Part shown: piece by piece, positions 6,258-9,650 of the stretch
Position numbering within the stretch: position 1 is the stretch's first letter
How the letters are laid out: each line of letters opens with the position of its first letter
Source of the DNA: Methanomicrobiales archaeon
GTDB taxonomy: Archaea > Halobacteriota > Methanomicrobia > Methanomicrobiales > Methanospirillaceae
Direction: 5' to 3'
NCBI GenBank assembly: GCA_012520015.1
Contig: JAAYPD010000301.1
Span: 1-9,650 of the forward strand
Length of the DNA: 9,650 bases
Made by a program: the position numbers and the translations under genes
Notes under the pieces: model-generated
What the model was told of the DNA's origin: nothing
Database searches by the model: none
What the model saw: the letters and a program-made list of their open reading frames with translations, nothing else

Positions 6258-7733
6258 ATGAATGAAGAAGAGGATATGCTCGAACTCCTCGATGATGAGG
6301 GGACGGCCGACCAATTTGACCTGGAACTGGATGAGCCGGAAGAGGAAATACTGTCCGAAGTGGACGAGAGCATAAAAGAAACAAAACCTGAACCAGGGGA
6401 TTTGGATAAATCGGAAGAACGAGGGGACCTGGATGAATCGGAAGAACCTGTAGCGCATGAGATCGAGATCGATATCCGTCTGATTATTGCTGCAGTTGTA
6501 GCCATTGCAGCGATAATTGTTGCTTCGGTTTTCGTCATACCAATACTGATGCCCTCAGGGCCGCCTGAAGTGGTGATGACACCAAGCCAGTCTGGAGAAG
6601 ACCTGTTTTTGTACTATGAATCAGGCCCTGTTCTTCAGGAACAAGACCTGCGGTTCACTTTAGGGGGCGCTGAAATTCCAATGGGAAAGATCATGCTGAT
6701 GGGGGGCATGAACTGGCCATGGGAGCAGGGAACTGTCCTCAAAATTGATACGTCAGGGTATGAAAAACCTGCAACTATTGCGGTCATTTACACCAAAGGA
6801 GATGGAGAAAATCTCATTTATTCAACTGGTGCAGAACCAACTCCAACCCCTACACCAACTCCTACACCTGAACCAACTCCTGAACCGATCATAACACCGG
6901 AGATCCTGGTTCCACATCCACAGGAAGAACCAGACTGGCAGATCCCGTTTGATGGTTTTGCAGATAAGGCCCTGATCAGGTTTGATGCCAGACCGACATC
7001 AGGCATTCAGCCATTGACGGTTCAGTTTGCAGACCAGACGCAGATATGTGCACAAAACCGTTCCTGGGACTTTGGCGACGGTATGTCTTCCAATGTGAGG
7101 TACCCTGAACATACCTATCCTTTCCCAGGAACTTACATGGCAAGCCTTGATCTGGTATTTTGCGATCCTGGTGAGTCATCAGACTCTCCAGTAAAAGAGA
7201 TCACCGTGTTACCGGTTGACAGGCAGGACGTGCTCCTTTCAGGTCCCGGGACTGCAAACATTGATGCAGGAGGAGTATTGTTCTTCACTGTCAAGGGCCC
7301 TGGAATGATCATCAGGATAGGTGGCAGGGATCACTATCTTGAAAAGGGCGACCTTGTAAGTATTATGATTAATAATGGTGGAACCGGGTCCATCTCCATA
7401 ATAAACAATGCAATCATCCAGTTCAACTTTGATAATGTATCAGTCTGGATAAATGGAGAGGAATATGAAACCGGGTGGCTGACAAACATCAATATCAACC
7501 AATATGAACAGATTGCATCGTCAGACATCACTTTCAGGATTATCGCCAGAGAACCAGGTCTTAAAGGACTTGTGAATGGAATTCCATCAATTGTTGCAAG
7601 CCCTGGTCAGATGATAACTCTGCATAATGCAGGGACAGACTCAACAGGGAAATTATTATTCAGTATTCAGGATGGGGCAGGATTTTCCTTCAGGGGTGGT
7701 ATTGAGTCTTACGAGGTCACCACCCCTTTTTGA
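6258..7733 (+). CDS. Membrane-anchored pilin-like protein with one PKD domain and an unrecognised C-terminal domain
   Basis: The 491-residue product opens with a very acidic cytoplasmic tail (1-70) and one membrane helix (about 74-97), placing the rest outside. Residues 112-190 resemble the archaeal type IV pilin N-terminal domain after its hydrophobic helix (L-F-L-Y-Y-E-S-G-P, then D-L-R-F-T-L-G-G) and carry an M-G-G-M-N-W-P-W motif (148-155). A Thr/Pro/Glu linker follows (193-214). A PKD domain at about 236-319 has W-D-F-G-D-G (270-275), H-T-Y (285-287) and P-G-T-Y; C264 and C302 could form a disulfide. The last 170 residues form a beta-rich domain shared with the next gene and not recognised. 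PKD domains mediate surface protein contacts. Unlike true pilins, no prepilin peptidase site precedes the helix. The 3' end of the gene contains a terminator hairpin. Confidence 0.85.
   Translation: MNEEEDMLELLDDEGTADQFDLELDEPEEEILSEVDESIKETKPEPGDLDKSEERGDLDESEEPVAHEIEIDIRLIIAAVVAIAAIIVASVFVIPILMPSGPPEVVMTPSQSGEDLFLYYESGPVLQEQDLRFTLGGAEIPMGKIMLMGGMNWPWEQGTVLKIDTSGYEKPATIAVIYTKGDGENLIYSTGAEPTPTPTPTPTPEPTPEPIITPEILVPHPQEEPDWQIPFDGFADKALIRFDARPTSGIQPLTVQFADQTQICAQNRSWDFGDGMSSNVRYPEHTYPFPGTYMASLDLVFCDPGESSDSPVKEITVLPVDRQDVLLSGPGTANIDAGGVLFFTVKGPGMIIRIGGRDHYLEKGDLVSIMINNGGTGSISIINNAIIQFNFDNVSVWINGEEYETGWLTNININQYEQIASSDITFRIIAREPGLKGLVNGIPSIVASPGQMITLHNAGTDSTGKLLFSIQDGAGFSFRGGIESYEVTTPF
6396..6449 (+). 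repeat. 27-base tandem duplication in the acidic tail
   Basis: Two adjacent 27-base units (6396-6422 and 6423-6449) match at 22 of 27 positions and encode G-D-L-D-K-S-E-E-R and G-D-L-D-E-S-E-E-P. They lengthen the acidic cytoplasmic tail just before the membrane helix without changing the frame. Confidence 0.75.
6837..6887 (+). repeat. Thr-Pro codon repeat (linker)
   Basis: Alternating proline and threonine codons, with Glu-Pro inserts near the end, encode a stiff extended linker between the pilin-like domain and the PKD domain. Such linkers are common glycosylation targets on archaeal surface proteins. Confidence 0.8.
7693..7731 (+). terminator. Hairpin terminator embedded in the 3' end of the coding region
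   Basis: GGGGTGGT (7693-7700) and ACCACCCC (7719-7726) form a perfect eight-pair stem with an 18-base loop, directly followed by five T (7727-7731). The last T is the first base of the TGA stop at 7731-7733, so the whole terminator lies within the final 13 codons and stop of the gene. The loop is longer than usual. Confidence 0.6.
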
Positions 7734-7736
7734 ATA

Positions 7737-7744
7737 TTTATAAA
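7737..7744 (+). promoter_or_regulatory. TATA box of the double-PKD gene
   Basis: TTTATAAA lies four bases after the upstream stop codon and six after the terminator T-run. It predicts a start near 7767 and a leader of about 37 bases to the ATG at 7804. Confidence 0.6.
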
Positions 7745-7803
7745 TCGAAGATAAATCCATAAATAAGCAGTCAGATTAAGCTGCAGACAGATGCAGAAAC
7801 CGG

Positions 7804-9318
7804 ATGGGTTTGGAAATGAGAAAAGAACGTGCAATGACACAGATACAGACGATCATGGCCATGACAGCGGTTATGGTTGTGCTGTTTCTACTGGGTGTTA
7901 TCCTGGTTGTCTGGAATCCGATACCAGAACGGATACCAGAGGCTAAAATTAGTATTGAAGGGGAGGGCGACTCCATCGTGATGCAGCATATTGAGGGGGA
8001 TTCATTCTTGTCTGATCGTCTTATCATCAAGGTGAATGGAGATGTCCAGCCAAACACTAACATGAACTTTATGGGGGGTTCATGGCCATGGTCAGCTGGT
8101 GAGAGGATCCAGTTTTTTTATCCGGCACCGGATGCTCCAAGACTGGTTGAGATTTATTATGTGACCAACAAAGGGGAGAGTCTCCTGATTGACAAGACAA
8201 GACTTGATCCTCCGCCGGTTGTATCTGCAACTCCTCTTCCGGTTGAGATGGTGCTGCCAGTGACGCCGACACCGCTTCCAACAAACATACCTGTCAATCT
8301 TAAGGATGCAAATCCATTCCAGCCACCAATCAGTGACTTTACCGCAGAACCCAGGGTTGGAGATCCACCCCTGACGGTTACGTTCCATGATTTAAGTTAT
8401 GGACAGGTTACAGACTATCTATGGAGTTTTGGTGACGGGGCTACTTCTACTCTGCAAAATCCGGTCCATACGTACTTTGTTCCAGGAACTTACACGGTCA
8501 GTCTTCTTGTAACAAATGACTATGGCTCTAACCGGCGTACAGCAGGAGACTTTATCACCATTGGATCACCACCGGTTGCAAAATACCTGGCTGAACCTGC
8601 CGGGGGCCAGGCGCCCCTGACCGTACAGTTTACTGATCTCTCAACAGGCAACCCAAAGAACTGGGAATGGTCCTTTGGCGACGGGACCCAGTCATCTGAA
8701 AAAAATCCTGTCCACATCTTCCAGAGTGCCGGTCGGTATAATGTGACGCTGCGGATCACCAATGCATATGGAACAGATAAGTACTCACAGGAGACCGGGA
8801 TCAATGTAACAGCTCCAACTCTCATGGATGTATACCTGGCAGGAAGTATCAACGGTGCGCTGGTCCCTGATGGATATATCAGGCTCAGGGTAACAGACCC
8901 TGCAAGCTCCATGAAGATTGCCGGTAAGATCTACAATTTCGAACCTGGGGACATGATCCAGCTCATCTATGGATCAGGATCCACAGATGGAACCATATCC
9001 ACCGATAAGAACAGGTTTACCGCGTTTAATTTCAACGATATCACCCTTGTCAAGAATGGAGAAACCATTGCACGGGGGCCGGTTAACAGCTTCTCTATCG
9101 GAGGGTTTGACAGTTTTTCATCAACGATGAATATTATCATTCCAAAGGGAGATCCATATAAAGTCTTATACATTAACTCAGAGCCTTACCAGTATGTTGA
9201 AAGCCCAAGGTTCACCTTTTCCGGGATTGGGCCCGACAGAGACAACAGGTTCTTTTACCAAAGATCGGCCCAGAGCATGAACTTCCAGGGTGGAATTGCC
9301 GAACTGACTATGGGGTGA
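7804..9318 (+). CDS. Pilin-like protein with two PKD domains and the same C-terminal domain
   Basis: The 504-residue product has a short charged N-terminus and a hydrophobic helix at about 17-38. The sequence R9-A10-M11-T12 before the helix fits the loose archaeal class III prepilin motif, with cleavage between A10 and M11 (inferred). Residues 47-130 look like the archaeal pilin N-terminal domain: S-I-V-M-Q-H-I-E-G-D (57-66) parallels the T-H-x-G-G-D pattern, and M-G-G-S-W-P-W (90-96) matches the upstream paralogue. A Pro/Thr linker (135-162) leads to two PKD domains, about 177-254 (W-S-F-G-D-G at 207-212, H-T-Y 222-224) and 257-337 (W-S-F-G-D-G at 289-294). The C-terminal domain (about 338-504) is shared with the gene at 6258. 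The start is uncertain: ATG at 7804, 7816 or 7834, none with a clear ribosome site. It could be a minor pilin-like adhesin or a fixed surface protein. Confidence 0.85.
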   Translation: MGLEMRKERAMTQIQTIMAMTAVMVVLFLLGVILVVWNPIPERIPEAKISIEGEGDSIVMQHIEGDSFLSDRLIIKVNGDVQPNTNMNFMGGSWPWSAGERIQFFYPAPDAPRLVEIYYVTNKGESLLIDKTRLDPPPVVSATPLPVEMVLPVTPTPLPTNIPVNLKDANPFQPPISDFTAEPRVGDPPLTVTFHDLSYGQVTDYLWSFGDGATSTLQNPVHTYFVPGTYTVSLLVTNDYGSNRRTAGDFITIGSPPVAKYLAEPAGGQAPLTVQFTDLSTGNPKNWEWSFGDGTQSSEKNPVHIFQSAGRYNVTLRITNAYGTDKYSQETGINVTAPTLMDVYLAGSINGALVPDGYIRLRVTDPASSMKIAGKIYNFEPGDMIQLIYGSGSTDGTISTDKNRFTAFNFNDITLVKNGETIARGPVNSFSIGGFDSFSSTMNIIIPKGDPYKVLYINSEPYQYVESPRFTFSGIGPDRDNRFFYQRSAQSMNFQGGIAELTMG

Positions 9319-9377
9319 AAAAGCCGGGTAATCGGCAACCTTTCATTCCTGGCATCCGATATCATAGATACAATAGT
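9319..9377 (+). other. Short gap with weak hairpin
   Basis: GCCG (9323-9326) and CGGC (9333-9336) could form a four-pair stem five bases after the stop codon, followed by AACCTTTC, which is a poor T-run. No convincing TATA box lies at the right distance from the next start at 9378, so read-through from the double-PKD gene into the next gene is plausible. Confidence 0.3.
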
Positions 9378-9650
9378 ATGCCAGATCACAGACTTTTATT
9401 TTCATTAATAGGTTTTTTACTGGTGATTGCCCAAGCGGGCTGTGTCATTGCAGATACAACATTATATGAAACAGACTTTTCCAATGCAGAAGGATGGGAG
9501 ACTAATAGTCCGTCTTCATTTTACCATGATGAAAAGTCAGGGCGGTACCATTACCAGATAACAGGAGGCACAGGATCTTATGCATGTATTCCTCTTTCAA
9601 AACCTCACGCCGGGCCGTTCACACTTGAATTTGACGTTTACCCTGTCCTG
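9378..9650 (+). CDS. Secreted protein, N-terminal part (runs off right edge)
   Basis: ATG 9378 opens 91 codons to the edge of the window. Residues 1-25 form a signal peptide with a long hydrophobic core and a likely cut at V-I-A before D26. Cys22 lies in it (Q-A-G-C), but the context is a poor lipobox. The mature part begins with a D-F-S-N-A-E-G-W pattern followed by G-R-Y-H-Y, and later F-T-L-E-F-D-V. This resembles the first strands of concanavalin/laminin-G-type beta sandwich domains found in carbohydrate-binding or surface proteins; that assignment is tentative. No ribosome site is visible next to the start. It lies 59 bases after the double-PKD gene on the same strand and may share its transcript. 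Confidence 0.7.
   Translation, partial: MPDHRLLFSLIGFLLVIAQAGCVIADTTLYETDFSNAEGWETNSPSSFYHDEKSGRYHYQITGGTGSYACIPLSKPHAGPFTLEFDVYPVL

Noticed and set aside
6170..6538. A 122-codon minus-strand frame rich in Ser
   Set aside because: It is the complement of the acidic tail: Glu/Asp codons read as Ser/Phe/Arg on the other strand, including the tandem duplication. It also crosses the TATA box and leader.
7791..7945. Alternative frame starting at ATG 7791
   Set aside because: It is a shifted reading of the double-PKD gene start, gives a Cys/Asp-rich peptide without a family pattern, and ends after about 50 codons.

Overview
The window looks like a chromosomal stretch of a methanogenic archaeon, most likely Methanomicrobiales and perhaps close to Methanospirillum. 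This rests on AT-rich TATA boxes 25 to 60 bases upstream of starts, GGAGG/GGTGG ribosome sites, a DUF3821-like giant surface protein, pilin-like domains fused to PKD domains, and TPR proteins. The taxon is an inference from gene content; nothing in the window is diagnostic on its own. No tRNA, rRNA, CRISPR array or transposase was seen.

Left part, minus strand (1-1325). The first 72 bases hold the N-terminus of a bacteriohemerythrin-like oxygen- or iron-binding protein that runs off the left edge. Behind it lie a 269-residue secreted or membrane-anchored six-TPR protein and a 41-residue charged helical protein. The small protein has a good promoter and ribosome site and is easy to miss because of its size.

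Right part, plus strand (1472-9650). In order these are: an 890-residue secreted, C-terminally anchored surface protein of repeated beta domains; a cytoplasmic protein with four SHOCT-like repeats at its N-terminus and TPR-type helices at its C-terminus; two paralogous membrane-anchored extracellular proteins (pilin-like domain, Thr/Pro linker, one or two PKD domains, and a shared C-terminal domain I do not recognise); and the start of another secreted protein cut by the right edge. Two hairpin-plus-T-run terminators and several TATA boxes suggest that most of these genes are separate transcription units.

Together the plus-strand genes read as a cell-surface locus: an envelope glycoprotein-like protein, two PKD-bearing pilin-like proteins and a cytoplasmic scaffold. 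The most interesting points are the shared C-terminal domain of the two PKD proteins, the tandem N-terminal SHOCT array, the 41-residue gene with an overlapping 8-codon leader ORF, and the unusual leader of the giant surface gene. A joint function is inference from proximity only.
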